In this document: piece by piece, positions 40,847 through 51,288 of the stretch
Layout of the letters: each line of letters begins with the position of its first letter
Numbering within the stretch: position 1 is the first letter of the stretch
Assembly: GCA_036429605.1 (NCBI GenBank)
Contig: CM071589.1
Coordinates: 6,386,001-6,450,000 of the forward strand
Origin: Cladobotryum mycophilum
Lineage: Eukaryota; Ascomycota; Sordariomycetes; Hypocreales; Hypocreaceae
Length of the DNA stretch: 64,000 nt
Reading direction: 5' to 3'
Program-made: the position numbers and the translations under genes
The notes under the pieces: generated by a model
Database searches by the model: none
The model's input: only the letters and a program-made list of their open reading frames with translations
Told to the model about the DNA's origin: nothing

Positions 40847-42148
40847 ATGGTCTGCACAAGAGCTCAAGAAAAGCTCGCCCGACGCGGCAGACGCGACGAA
40901 CGCGCCGTGATCATAGCCACAGCTAGAGCCACCGCTAAGGCCATGGCACAAATGGCCCTAGCTCAAGCCCAAGCCCAAGCCACAGTGGCTAAAACTACTA
41001 GCCTAAAAACTACCAGCCCAGAAGCCACGGATGCGATGGAGATAAATTCAGACATTGACCCAAATGAACAACTCGACAGAGAGGCCCGAGAGGCCCAAGA
41101 GGCCCAACAACAACAACAGAAAACCCCAAATGCCCTACAGCACATCCAAACTGCTCTTGAGGCTATAACTAAAGCCCAAGCTATCCAACCCTTCTATGAA
41201 GACCTTATTAGCCAGCTAAAAGAGGCAATCAAATTAGAACAACAGGAACAACCAAGAGCACCTTCCTATAGCTTCATAGCCAAGAAGGGCCTAGAAAACA
41301 GCCAATGGGCAGAACAAACCCCAAAAAGAACTATAGCAGCCAAGGAACCCACAGCAGCTAAGGAACCTATAGCAGCTAAAACAGCACCTCAGAATCCTAG
41401 GAAAACAGACCTACAAGTTGTTCTCAAGCTAGAAACCGGATATAGCTTCCAAAAACCACTGCCCTCGATTACACTAAGGAACAAGCTAAACCAAGCTCTT
41501 GGAGCCAAGAGCATAGCTAGTGTACAGCAATCAGCTAGAAATAACATAGTTATCACAGCCACATCAGCTCAGCTAGCCAGCAACCTTCTCACCCAACAAG
41601 ACCTCTTGGAAAAGACCTTCCAAGACTACCCGATCAAACTAGCCGAGGCCCCCACCAAATGGATCAAACTAGTAGCTCATGGGGTACCAATCCTAGAAGA
41701 ACTAGATATCCTTAGTATCTTCCAGGAAGAAACAGAAACCTTTAACCCAATCAAGACTATTGGCCAACCCAGATGGCTTAAAACACCATCCGAGGAACAA
41801 AAAGCCGGCTCAGTAGTATTTGCAGTACCAACAGAAGCATACAGCAAGTATAGCAAAAAGCAAGGATTATATATAGCTGGGGTTAGAACTAAAGTAGTCC
41901 CGTACAGAGCCTATACAACTAAGACCCAGTGCTTCCGTTGCTTAGGCTTTAACCATGACTCTGGGAGCTGCCGAAAGGCCTACAAATGTGCTATATGTGC
42001 TGGTAGTCATAACACAAAGAACCACAGCTGCCCTAGCTGCAAGGCCAGCTCTAGCTGCCAACACCAGGAACCCAAATGTGCCAACTGCATGGGTAACCAC
42101 CAGGCAAATAGCACAGACTGCGAGACTTATAAGGCCATCTCATGCTAG
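40847..42148 (+). CDS. LINE ORF1, gag-like nucleic-acid-binding protein, 433 aa
   Basis: The N-terminus is Ala/Arg/Gln-rich with coiled-coil-like stretches. The middle has an RRM-like region (SITLRNKLNQALGAKSI, then IVITATSAQLASNLL). The C-terminus has three zinc knuckles: CFRCLGFNHDSGSC (CX2CX4HX4C), CAICAGSHNTKNHSC and CANCMGNHQANSTDC. This is the usual layout of Tad-clade ORF1, an RNA-binding chaperone of the transposition particle. The stop codon overlaps the ORF2 start. Confidence 0.95.
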   Translation: MVCTRAQEKLARRGRRDERAVIIATARATAKAMAQMALAQAQAQATVAKTTSLKTTSPEATDAMEINSDIDPNEQLDREAREAQEAQQQQQKTPNALQHIQTALEAITKAQAIQPFYEDLISQLKEAIKLEQQEQPRAPSYSFIAKKGLENSQWAEQTPKRTIAAKEPTAAKEPIAAKTAPQNPRKTDLQVVLKLETGYSFQKPLPSITLRNKLNQALGAKSIASVQQSARNNIVITATSAQLASNLLTQQDLLEKTFQDYPIKLAEAPTKWIKLVAHGVPILEELDILSIFQEETETFNPIKTIGQPRWLKTPSEEQKAGSVVFAVPTEAYSKYSKKQGLYIAGVRTKVVPYRAYTTKTQCFRCLGFNHDSGSCRKAYKCAICAGSHNTKNHSCPSCKASSSCQHQEPKCANCMGNHQANSTDCETYKAISC

Positions 42149-45100
42149 AAAGCTATCTCAAGATCTTCCAACATAACACACACAGAACCGACACAGTACA
42201 CCACACAGCCCTACAGCTAGCTTTAGAAGCCAAGGCTGATATTATCATGCTTCAGGAACCCTACTGCCCTAGAAATAAGGAAACAGGTAACTGGATTGCA
42301 CTAGAACACACAGCATATAACCTTATTACACCACAACCTGGCTCTAGCCCCTCAAGCATAAAAAGTAGACCTAGAGTCTTATCATATGTTAGAAAAGCTA
42401 GCCAGCTAGAGTTTACACCCCGCTACGACCTCTTCAACGATCCTGATATCCTAGCTATTGAGATACTAGGCATTGAACCATTCCTTTTAATCAACCTATA
42501 CAATGAACAACCCCAACAAGCTAGTCAACAGGCCAATCAACAAGGCCTACATACAATTGAACGATTACTTTTCCCAATAGGCAGGCTTAAACAACCTTCT
42601 ATCCTAGCAGGAGATTTCAACCTTCACCACACTCGCTGGAACACTCAGGCCAAGCCAACAGCCCGAGCTAATAGCCTAGTCCAGTGGCTTGATAGCCAGC
42701 AGGCTACCTTATTGGTTGATACTAGTAAGGCTATAAAGCTCGGCGGTACCTATCACAGAGAGAACCTACGGAGACCTTCTGTAATAGATCTAGCTTTTAG
42801 CATAGGCTTCCAAGCCCTTAGCTGGGGTAACTGGCAAGCCGCACCAGCAACTGGCTCTGACCACGAGGCTCTTACCTTTGAAGCCTATGTATCAAGGCCT
42901 CTAGGAACAAGCCGCTTGTATCAAACAAGACAACCATTGTTTAACTATAAGAAAGCCGACTGGAAGGCCTATAGCAAATTGTTAACCAGAGCAGAGCCCA
43001 GAGCCCTTGCTCAGATAGATCAGCTAATCGGCACCTCTAGTTGGGATGAGATAGCTAACCTCCTCAGAGATACTATCCTAGAAGCAGCTGAACTAGCTAT
43101 AGCTAGGCAAAGACCCTCTGAACGCTCTAAGCCCTGGTGGAACGACGAGCTGAAGGACCTACGGAAAGCTTTAAACAGAGCTACACGACTGTACAAGGCA
43201 GGCCCAACGGCAATAACCCTAGCGATCTGGAAAGAAGCTCGTAATAGCTATAACCTAGCTCTACGAGCTATAAAGAGAGCCCACTGGAATAGCTTTCTTG
43301 AGGAAGCTGTGACCACAGACATCTATAAGGCATACAAATACACCAAGGCACGCCAGAATAGCAGCCTTCCTAGTATTACATATACTAAAGAAGACCAGCA
43401 ACAACAGGCTCAGACCTTCGAGGAGAAATGCATAGCCTTTTTACAGACACTGTTCCCCACCCCTGCTGTTAGCCACGCCGAATCGGCTAGAAGGTCAAAA
43501 ATAGAGGTTCAAATCCCCAGCCGGCCGAGATCCAAATCGGCAGATTGGCTAGACTTACGGTCTACAGCTAAGGCAGTACCTAAATCAAGCACAAGACCAA
43601 CTACAAGACCAACTAGGACCTCAAGACATCAACTACAGCAGCTAGAAAATAGCTTTCAAAAGCTATCCATAGCCAGTCAAGAAGAACCAATAAGACCTAC
43701 ACCCGAAAGGACTTACTGGAAATGGCCAAAGCTAGAGGATATAGAGGTCCAACGGGCTATCTTTTCATCCTCTAACAAGAAAGCCCCAGGCCCTGATACA
43801 ATTAACTTCCTCCTAATACAGAAGACTTACTCGGCGGTACCAACCCTGTTAAATAAAGCTTATCAGGCCTTATTCACAGCAGGGTATCAGCCAGTTAGTT
43901 GGAGAGAAGCGATTGGAATCATCCTTCCAAAGGCCAATAAGCTAGACTACAGTAGCCCAAAGGCGTATAGAGTTATAGCCTTGCTTAACTGCCTAGGAAA
44001 GGTCTTAGAAAAGATAGTTGCAAGCAGACTAAGCTATCTAGCTTCCACACAAAACCTTCTAAACCCAACCCAACTTGGTGGCCGGAAACAGAGATCAGCT
44101 GTTGATACAGTTCTCTTACTTACGAACTACATCGAAAGCCAGCAGCTATCAAGAAAAGCTGCCAACCAGACAGTAGTTACAACCCTGTTCCTAGACATCA
44201 AGGGCGCCTTTGATCATGTATCAAAGCCAAAGCTATTAGGGATACTAGAAAGGCTAGACCTTCCTAAAACCCTTATTAGCTGGGTTGATTCCTTTCTATC
44301 AAATAGGAAAATCCAGCTAGCCTTTGATGGCCAAATACAGCAGCTAACAGACATAGCTATAGGGATCCCACAAGGATCACCTATATCTCCTATTTTGTTT
44401 CTAATCTATATTAGAGATATAATAGCAGATCAGGCCTTTCAGCTTAGCTATATCGATGACTTTAGCCTGTCTGTATCATCAAGATCAGCCTATCAGAACT
44501 GTAGGGCTCTAGAGACTATAGTAGCCAAGCTTATCGGGGAAGCAGAACCTCAAGGGGTCCAGTTTGACCCAGGCAAAACCGAGCTTATCCACTTTGCAAG
44601 ACAACGCCGACCAATAACAGAGGGGCTTACTGTAGCTAATCTAGCGGTTAAGCCTAAACCACTGGTCAAATGGCTAGGGGTCTGGCTAGACTACCAACTC
44701 AACTTCAAACACCACGTAACAGAAAAGCTCGAACAGGCTACCAAAGCCTTCCAGGGCCTTCAGAGGCTAGGCAATACGCAACACGGGCTACCTGCACGAG
44801 CCCTACGGCTGCTGTATATAGCTTGCATAAGCTCTATAGTAGATTATGGAGTCCCTCTTTGGTACAAGGGACCAGGACAAAAAAACCTCATCTACCAACT
44901 CCAACAGCTACAGAACCTTGCCCTAGCCAGGATACTAGGGGCCTTCAAGAGGTCCCCTTATAAGGCACTGGAACTGGAAGCAGCTATCCCCCCGGTTGAA
45001 GTTAGACTCCAAAAAGCCTGCCTTAAGTACGGCCTCCGCACTCAAACCCTCTCAGAAACCCACCCAATCCGATTAGCCATAACTAGTACAGCTGCACCAA

Positions 45101-46224
45101 CACAACTCACTAGGTTATTAGCTAGCCTTGATAAAGCTATTGGAAAGTATGAGAGAATAGAAAGACAAGATTTAGTTTGGCAGGCCCCTTGGAATAAGGA
45201 ACCTAAAGCTACTATCCTAATCAGCCAAGCCTCCAAGAAGGAAGCCAAAAAGCAACACCTACAGTTACTAGAAGACCTTACCTTTGATAACTACCGAGCC
45301 TTCTATACAGACGGCTCGCAGGGTACTCATAAAGGTACTAGCACTAACTCATGTGCATACTATGAAGACAGCCCAAGCCGGCAAACTGAAGCAGCGAAAA
45401 CAGCGAGAGTAGCAAGATTCTGGAACCTAGGACCTTACATAGAAGTAGCTGATGCCGAGCTTATAGCAATCTCTAAGGTCCTAGATGCCCTACTATTATC
45501 CAGGACAAACCAACCAACAGCCTATATCTTTGTTGACAGCCAAGCAGCTATAATGAAGATCAAAGGCCCTGGAGAGATTAGTTACAGAATCCGGGCTCAG
45601 CTGCACCTCCTATCACAGCAAAGCATAGCCATTACAGTTGCCTGGGTACCCAGCCACACAGGGATCCCAGGGAATGAAATAGCTGATCAGTTAGCTAAGA
45701 AAGGGCTAGAAGCCTCGTATAGAGGCCGCCCATACGCCTCTCTTAGCTACCTAAACCGGAAGATAAGAAAAGTCATAGTACAGCAGTGGCAGACTAGCTG
45801 GGCCAGTGAAGAGATGAGAGAGGAGACAGGCCAGAGAGCGAGAGGCCTAGGCACCCAATACCGCAGGATAGCTCAAGATAACCTTAGCTTTTCGCTAAAA
45901 GCTAACCTAGTCAAGGGACCGAGATCAACCCAGTCAGCCTATATCCAGCTAAAACTAGGGATAGGGTATCTTAAAAGCTATCAAAAAGCCATAAAGAACC
46001 TCCCTGACGACCGCTGTAGATGTAGCCAACGACACACAACGCAACACCTGCTGCTACGCTGTAGCAGATACCAAGGGCCTAGAAAGGCCCTGCAGAAGGC
46101 CTTAGGGCCAGGAGCCCAGCTAACGTTACAGAAGCTCTTCACAACAAAACTAGGAAAGGAAGCCCTAATAGGCTTCCTTACTAGCACGAAGATCTGTACG
46201 CGAAGCTGGTTTTTAGAAGAGTAG
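42142..46224 (+). CDS. LINE ORF2, endonuclease-reverse transcriptase-RNase H, 1360 aa
   Basis: Residues 1 to about 250 form an APE-like endonuclease (ADIIMLQEP, AGDFNLHHTRWN, SVIDLAF, GSDHEALTF). The reverse transcriptase spans about 540-800, with KAPGPDTINF, LFLDIKGAFD, GIPQGSPISPILF and the catalytic YIDD near residue 770. RNase H spans about 1050-1190: FYTDGS, ADAELIAI, FVDSQAA and PSHTGIPGNEIAD carry the D-E-D-H set. A C-terminal CRCSQRHTTQHLLLRC segment resembles the CCHC-type end of Tad elements. All catalytic residues I can identify are present. The ATG overlaps the ORF1 stop as ATGCTAG, suggesting termination-reinitiation. Codon use favours CTA, ATA and AGC, unlike the host genes. Confidence 0.96.
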   Translation: MLESYLKIFQHNTHRTDTVHHTALQLALEAKADIIMLQEPYCPRNKETGNWIALEHTAYNLITPQPGSSPSSIKSRPRVLSYVRKASQLEFTPRYDLFNDPDILAIEILGIEPFLLINLYNEQPQQASQQANQQGLHTIERLLFPIGRLKQPSILAGDFNLHHTRWNTQAKPTARANSLVQWLDSQQATLLVDTSKAIKLGGTYHRENLRRPSVIDLAFSIGFQALSWGNWQAAPATGSDHEALTFEAYVSRPLGTSRLYQTRQPLFNYKKADWKAYSKLLTRAEPRALAQIDQLIGTSSWDEIANLLRDTILEAAELAIARQRPSERSKPWWNDELKDLRKALNRATRLYKAGPTAITLAIWKEARNSYNLALRAIKRAHWNSFLEEAVTTDIYKAYKYTKARQNSSLPSITYTKEDQQQQAQTFEEKCIAFLQTLFPTPAVSHAESARRSKIEVQIPSRPRSKSADWLDLRSTAKAVPKSSTRPTTRPTRTSRHQLQQLENSFQKLSIASQEEPIRPTPERTYWKWPKLEDIEVQRAIFSSSNKKAPGPDTINFLLIQKTYSAVPTLLNKAYQALFTAGYQPVSWREAIGIILPKANKLDYSSPKAYRVIALLNCLGKVLEKIVASRLSYLASTQNLLNPTQLGGRKQRSAVDTVLLLTNYIESQQLSRKAANQTVVTTLFLDIKGAFDHVSKPKLLGILERLDLPKTLISWVDSFLSNRKIQLAFDGQIQQLTDIAIGIPQGSPISPILFLIYIRDIIADQAFQLSYIDDFSLSVSSRSAYQNCRALETIVAKLIGEAEPQGVQFDPGKTELIHFARQRRPITEGLTVANLAVKPKPLVKWLGVWLDYQLNFKHHVTEKLEQATKAFQGLQRLGNTQHGLPARALRLLYIACISSIVDYGVPLWYKGPGQKNLIYQLQQLQNLALARILGAFKRSPYKALELEAAIPPVEVRLQKACLKYGLRTQTLSETHPIRLAITSTAAPTQLTRLLASLDKAIGKYERIERQDLVWQAPWNKEPKATILISQASKKEAKKQHLQLLEDLTFDNYRAFYTDGSQGTHKGTSTNSCAYYEDSPSRQTEAAKTARVARFWNLGPYIEVADAELIAISKVLDALLLSRTNQPTAYIFVDSQAAIMKIKGPGEISYRIRAQLHLLSQQSIAITVAWVPSHTGIPGNEIADQLAKKGLEASYRGRPYASLSYLNRKIRKVIVQQWQTSWASEEMREETGQRARGLGTQYRRIAQDNLSFSLKANLVKGPRSTQSAYIQLKLGIGYLKSYQKAIKNLPDDRCRCSQRHTTQHLLLRCSRYQGPRKALQKALGPGAQLTLQKLFTTKLGKEALIGFLTSTKICTRSWFLEE

Positions 46225-46457
46225 ATATAGGCTGATTAGTTAGCTAGTCAGCCTAGAGGCTAAGGGACATACATAACGCTTGGAACTAGGAGAAAGAAAA
46301 CCACCAACTGGAAAACACAATGCCTTATACTGTTAGCTTGAAAGCTAGCCAGCTAGCTACTATTCTAGAAAGTCACTGTACAGTAAGCTTTTAGATAGAT
46401 AGATAGCCGCTTCATAGGCCTTCGGCCTCCATAAGCGTAATGAATGAAAAAAAAAAA

Positions 46458-46472
46458 GATTCCTCCTAGGTA
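46458..46472. repeat. target-site duplication, 3' copy of the LINE
   Basis: GATTCCTCCTAGGTA directly after the A11 tail; identical to 40683-40697. Confidence 0.95.
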
Positions 46473-47052
46473 GGTATACAAGCAAACTGAGACCAATATA
46501 TACCTGCTCCGTACTCAGTATGCCTATACTAGTAAAGGACGAAACAGGGGGAAGGGGGGGGCTATCGTTGACCGTATTACTAAGAAATAAAATAGTGTAA
46601 TATGGTATTTATGCCAGAATTATTAAATTTACATTATAAGTAAAATAGCTAAGTAAATACTTTAATTTTTAACTACTATTTAAAGATATATGGGTAAATA
46701 AATAAATAAATTATATAAAAGAATTTTTAATTTCTTTTTTTTAAAAAAATTCTTTAAAAACAGGCTATTAGCACTGCTTTTCTTAAAATCCTTAACATCT
46801 AATTATGGTGCCTAATAGTAGTAGTAGATTGTGAAACGCAGCAAAATTCACACTTGCTCAATTTGTTCGTAAAGATCATGGCTACTTGGAGTATCGATGC
46901 CTGGATTTCTCCATACAAACAATTGATCAACAGTCAGTGATCCAGTCATATTACTATATTTCCCTTTTTGTAGTCGTGTACATCTACGTACTTGTAATCT
47001 TTGAGGGCATGATAAGTGCTAATTACGTACAAACGAACCTGATTCCCTCTCC
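46473..47052. other. AT-rich gap after the LINE
   Basis: 580 bp. The core, about 46590-46800, is very AT-rich, with poly-T/poly-A runs, and looks like decayed, possibly RIP-mutated, transposon sequence. No gene is seen. Confidence 0.6.
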
Positions 47053-47992
47053 CTATTTCCCATCCACGAATCTCATCTCCCTGTTGGCCTGCAGACTCTT
47101 TTCTACGGCGCCTTGCATAATTTTTGGGAACTGGTGTTTCGCCAGGTGGGCAATCGCCTTTTCTGTGCTCCCGCCGGGGACGCATACTTCTTTTCGCAGG
47201 CTCTCCATTGACCTGCCGGACTCTCTGGAGAGCATGCCGGATCCCAGGCAGGACTGGACGACCATGGTTCGAGCGGCCTCGGGAGATAGGCCGTTGGCTA
47301 CACCCACGGCAATCATGGATTCCATGACGTAGAAGAAGTGGGCGGGAGCGGAACTGGGAACATGTTAATGTGTATTTGGGTCGAGGGTAAATAATCTGCA
47401 ATGGCTGGACTTACCCCGAAATGGCAGCAGACACATCTAGGAGGTTCTCCTCTGGGAGGACGCACACGGCTGGGGAGACCACACGAAGAGCAGTCGTGAC
47501 GAGGTCGATCCGTGGCAGAGCGTCGCTGCTGGGGTATAGAGCAGTTGATCCCTCCAGACAACTGACTGGAGTGTTTGGCATGGACCTCACTATGGGCGTC
47601 CCCTCTGGCAGCCAGCTCTGCAGCTGTGATACCAAGATGCCGGGGCACATGGTAACGATGGTTGGCCGCACCGCCCCGTCAATGTCGTTGATGGCGGGCG
47701 TGAGCTCCTTGCAGACCAGCGGCACGTCCACCGGGAGAGTGCAAATGAAGACGACATGAGATGCCGAGTTCTTGGAGTCGGCGTTGTCCCAGATGGTTGG
47801 ATGGAGGTTGTTGTGGGTGACAAAGGCGGTTGGGTACAATGCCTTTAGCTCCTCAACTTGCTCTGATCGACGAGCCGTCACGGAGATGGCACAATCATCT
47901 TTCCACGTGCTTTTTGAAGCATAGATGCCGCTGAGGATGGCCTGGGCGAGATGACCACCGCCGATGAATGTGAGACGAGTAGGTATCGACAT
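47053..47992 (-). CDS. pyrroline-5-carboxylate reductase, 292 aa (cluster copy)
   Basis: Exons 47992-47415 and 47353-47053; the 61-bp intron starts GTAAGT and ends TCCCAG. The Rossmann start is TRLTFIGGGHLAQAILSGI, followed by VVFICTLPVDV, PIVRSMPNTPV and, across the splice, AAISGSAPAHFFYVMESM, with the family signature VCVPGGSTEKAI near the C-terminus. The enzyme reduces pyrroline-5-carboxylate, or a substituted analogue, to the proline with NAD(P)H. Lying 1.2 kb from a 2OG dioxygenase and an NRPS, it is probably a secondary-metabolism copy and not the housekeeping enzyme. The start codon is directly preceded by a TG repeat. Confidence 0.92.
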
Positions 47993-48014
47993 TGTGTGTG
48001 TGTGTGTGTGTGTG
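47993..48014. repeat. (TG)n microsatellite
   Basis: About eleven TG/GT units immediately upstream of the P5C reductase start codon, on the plus strand. Confidence 0.9.
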
Positions 48015-49228
48015 TATGTGCGTGTTTTGAGTCTATGATGGTGGTTTGTTCATGCAATTGGCTTGTTATGGTGTTATCCCGTCAATGGTAATGATGCTTA
48101 ATAGGTACAACAATTGGAAGTTTGAGTCAGAGGAATCTAGCTGAATTTCTTCGTAACTTATTTTTTTTAAAAAAGATTTCAACAATAATATAATATTTGC
48201 ATCTTTATTAAAATTCTATAAAAATATTTATTAGTAAATTTACTATACTTTATAAATTCTAGATTTTTATGATAAGTCATGTAGCATTAGTTTTCTTAAT
48301 GCCGTTTTTTATAAAAACTATCGTCATTACTATCATCTACCTACGCAACTAATACATAAATTCCGAGTCGTACACAGAGTAGATACGGAGTGCAGCTCTC
48401 CAGAATCTTTCCAATCAAGCAGCTAAAGATGCAGAAATTGCGTAATTGCATGTGAAACTCGGTCCTGATCTACTAACTTACAGCTCATCTAGTGCCGTCG
48501 AAATTTTCTAGTCGACTATAGTATGCATCCAATCTTCTGTCTATTCCTGCATCAGCCAAGGCTCAAAGCTCAAAGATGAAGGCGAATCGCTAGATGTACG
48601 CCTTTTGCCTATCGGAAACCATCTCAACCGAGCTGTGTTGCCTTGTTCATTTAGGTATGCATCTTCACCGATGTTTTGATGGTTGCATCGTTAATTCTGT
48701 ACTGCAACCTTGCTTCAGCAGCGCGCATCTCAGGTACATGCATAGTCAGTTCTGTTGATGACTGTTGTTGCAATTATTGGTGGAGGATAACTTGATTTGT
48801 TTATTATGATTCATCTACTCTGCAGGTTACTCCACAGGTTGATGTCGTTATGATGCTGCGATTGTGCAACCCCTCACTCACGTAATATCACAGCTCAGCT
48901 TCATGGTCTTTGCAACTGGGTCTGTGTCACAATCCTAGTGCCTCCAGTCTCCTATGACGGATCTACCCATTCTGGACACCAGGGCGATTCGTGGCGCGCC
49001 TTCAGTCATTGGGCCGGTCACCAAACGCCGTCCTCAAGATCGAGGTACCCGACGTTTTCCTGCATTAGTGCATTCCGTGTTCTCCGCCTCACTGGGTCCA
49101 TCCTTGCTAGACGTGCACTTGTCTTGATGCGGTACCGGAATGTCCGTGGTGGCTGTATTCGTTCGGCGCCATTCAAGCCGAGGACTTTGGCATGGCGCGC
49201 GCCGTGCCCACGAAAACCATCTATCTGA
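48015..49228. other. gap with AT-rich block and a possible decayed coding remnant
   Basis: 1.2 kb between the reductase and the dioxygenase. A very AT-rich block lies at about 48151-48300. The segment 48930-49228 is GC-richer, with long but unconvincing frames on both strands (48938-49228 plus, 49018-49236 minus), and could be the remains of another cluster gene. I cannot assign it. Confidence 0.45.
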
Positions 49229-50455
49229 TCAAGCATATGTTCCTTGGATTCGCATCTGCTGGAACTCGCCAGCCGTCATATACACCGCCTCCTTCTGAGG
49301 CTGCACGGCATCCAGCAACGGCCGCAGGACCGCCTCCCGGTCGGGCTTTGCGAAGTACGCGATGGAAAAGCGCTCGGCAACGACTGATTCGGTGGCCTCA
49401 GCTGTGTCCTCGCGGGGCTGACGCGGTAAGTGTACCCGATGGCGTGCGCTATGGATGCCTGTCCACTGTTTCAGGCAATCCCCTGCGTTGAGGATGCATT
49501 CGTGTCGGCCTCCGCTTTCGACATCGACGAATCTACCACTGCCAGGGGGCAACTCCACTTCTGGAAGAAAAGGTTAGCCAATCCCGAGCCGGGGCATGTG
49601 ATGATGAAAGAGCTAAGAAGAAGAAGAAGAGGAAGAAGAAGAGCAGGAAGCAGAAGAAGCTAGGCACTTACGCAGTCCACCAACTTCGTCCTGGAACAAA
49701 AGCGTAATGGTACCAAAATCGGTATGCGCTGCGATGCGGGTTGAGTGGGCAAATTCTCCTCGCGAGACAGTTGGGTAATGCGTCAGTCGGAACTCATTTG
49801 TCTCGTCCTGGTGGAGCTGGCCCAGAGTCTGCTCAGGCAGGCCCAAACCAGTAGAAATTGCCTCGAGAATTTTGAGTTCGGCGTCGTAGCAGGCTGTGAA
49901 GAAGGCGGCGAACGTGGGCTGAAAGGAGTCGTGCACACCAGCCGGCGGCCAGATGTTGTCGTACAGCGGGTCTCTCTCAGATCCCATATCGTAAGACTCC
50001 TGTAGGGGCTCAGATCAGTTGGCCGCTCATAAATAGAGAGAAGCGAGAAAGCCGGGGGGGGGGAGGAGAGCAAACCTTCATGTCCTTTAGGAGGGGCATA
50101 GGTACAGTCGTGTCATGGTTCGAGGCTCCGGACACATTCTCAATACCAAAGGCGCTGTAGCCTCGGTGTGGGTTTGCGGTGGGAGGATGAGGAGACTTGA
50201 GCTTCTCGCTTAGGGGAAGCGCAAAGAAGTGACGACTCTGGAGATGGTGTGAGTATGTGCGTTTTTGGTCTGGAGCCCTGAAGCATGCTGTCAAACCGTC
50301 TCGAATGCCTGGTCGATATCTGATGGCAAAACACCATGATTGATCAGTCTGGCAAAGCCATCCTGCTTCAAATTCTCAACCAGTTTGCGGCAGAATCTGT
50401 GCCTTTTGGCCGCATCGGCGCTGTAAAAGTCGGCAAAATCGAGTCGTTCAAACAT
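49229..50455 (-). CDS. 2OG-Fe(II) dioxygenase, isopenicillin N synthase family, 326 aa
   Basis: Exons 50455-50297, 50237-50076, 49999-49672 and 49560-49229, all joining in frame. N-terminal DIOX_N features: DFADFYSADAAKRHRF, DGFARLINHGV, then RHFFALPLSEKLKSP and HRGYSAFGIENVSG. The core has ETNEFRLTHYPTVSR, the iron ligands HTDFGTITLLFQDEVGGL (HxD) and HSARHRV (distal His), and RFSIAYF (RxS, 2OG binding). Length is normal. The third intron (111 bp) is GAA/TTC-rich. Non-haem iron enzymes of this family hydroxylate or oxidise small molecules; in this context leucine/isoleucine or a proline ring are likely substrates. It is divergent from the NRPS over 833 bp. Confidence 0.93.
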
Positions 50456-51288
50456 GAGTAAAGAGTGATTATTAGTATGTATGTATGTATGAATGGATGG
50501 ATGGATGAATGAATGTTGGATCCTAGTAGAAACTCGTGGTAAGATTTTACTATAATTGTTTACTACATTCCTTATTTAAATCTCATCTAATTTACACATC
50601 TGTAAGCTATTTATTAAAACTTGTACATTGTGATTTCTATTTTAGAATTAAAAATAATAAATTTACATAAATCTCGAATCTTTGCTCGTTCATTACGCAT
50701 TAATTTCTTTTATTAACCCATATAGCCAACTACTACATGGATGAAACTTGACCCCCTTCGGGTTGCAGAGGCGGAATTTCCGAACCCGCACTACTCTCTG
50801 CAGTTTGGAATCTGGATCAATGTTTTACATCTGTAGATTGATCGACGCAAAGAATTCCCTCGTCAGATGGATGCTCTCTGCCTAGCTAGCCAAGGACGCA
50901 TAGCTTAGGCATTATGCAGGGTTGTTTTTAGCTGGCTTACGTGGTAGAGCCCATTCATCGACCTTGGGACGCCAATGCAGGCTTACGAAGAAAAAAATAT
51001 TCTCTTATTACGTTACGCCCCCAGCTGAGACAACCCCGGAGATCATGCCGGATGCATGCTGTTGTTGGAAGTTCCACACCATGTGGTATCCATCGTTGGC
51101 TGTTGGGAAGAGAATTGGAGGAGGAAGGGGGCGGTAAAGTGTTGAGGCGGAACTGGACCTCTTACTTACCTGCAGGTATTCATGTTATAACTAAAAATTC
51201 AGAGGATTTTTGAGATTGTCAAGGTGTTCATGTTCAAGGTGTGTGATTTTACACGCAGTCGCTGAGGGCGAAAGAATAGTCGTGAATT
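50456..51288. promoter_or_regulatory. bidirectional promoter of the dioxygenase and NRPS genes
   Basis: 833 bp between opposing start codons. It holds TATG/ATGG microsatellite sequence at 50476-50518, an AT-rich block at about 50545-50725, and then GC-richer DNA with a zinc-cluster-type palindrome, listed separately. Confidence 0.7.
50759..50788. promoter_or_regulatory. candidate Zn2Cys6 factor site, nested inverted repeats
   Basis: CGGAATTTCCG (50772-50782) is a CGG-N5-CCG palindrome of the kind bound by Gal4-type dimers. It is bracketed by CGGGTT (50759-50764) and AACCCG (50783-50788). Position in the divergent promoter makes a shared regulatory role plausible; this is inference from motif and place. 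Confidence 0.4.

Larger units (their letters stand above)
40698..46457 (+). mobile_element. full-length Tad1-like LINE retrotransposon
   Basis: 5.76 kb bounded by a perfect 15-bp target-site duplication and ending in an A11 tail (46447-46457). It has no terminal repeats, a 149-bp 5' leader, ORF1 (gag-like, zinc knuckles) and ORF2 (endonuclease, reverse transcriptase, RNase H), then a 3' UTR of about 230 bp. The APE-type endonuclease plus RNase H domain and fungal host point to the Tad clade. Both ORFs are open without internal stops, so no sign of RIP is seen in this copy. It appears to be a recent insertion, possibly still active. Confidence 0.95.

Noticed and set aside
43505..43520. tRNA B-box-like GGTTCAAATCC
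   Set aside because: It lies inside the open ORF2 of the LINE, with no A box or cloverleaf around it.
46886..47332. 148-codon plus-strand ORF
   Set aside because: Mostly antisense to the second exon of the P5C reductase.
49613..49671. Poly-Ser C-terminus of the dioxygenase core
   Set aside because: It is the GAA/TTC-rich third intron read as protein; splicing joins the HTD and RxS exons.
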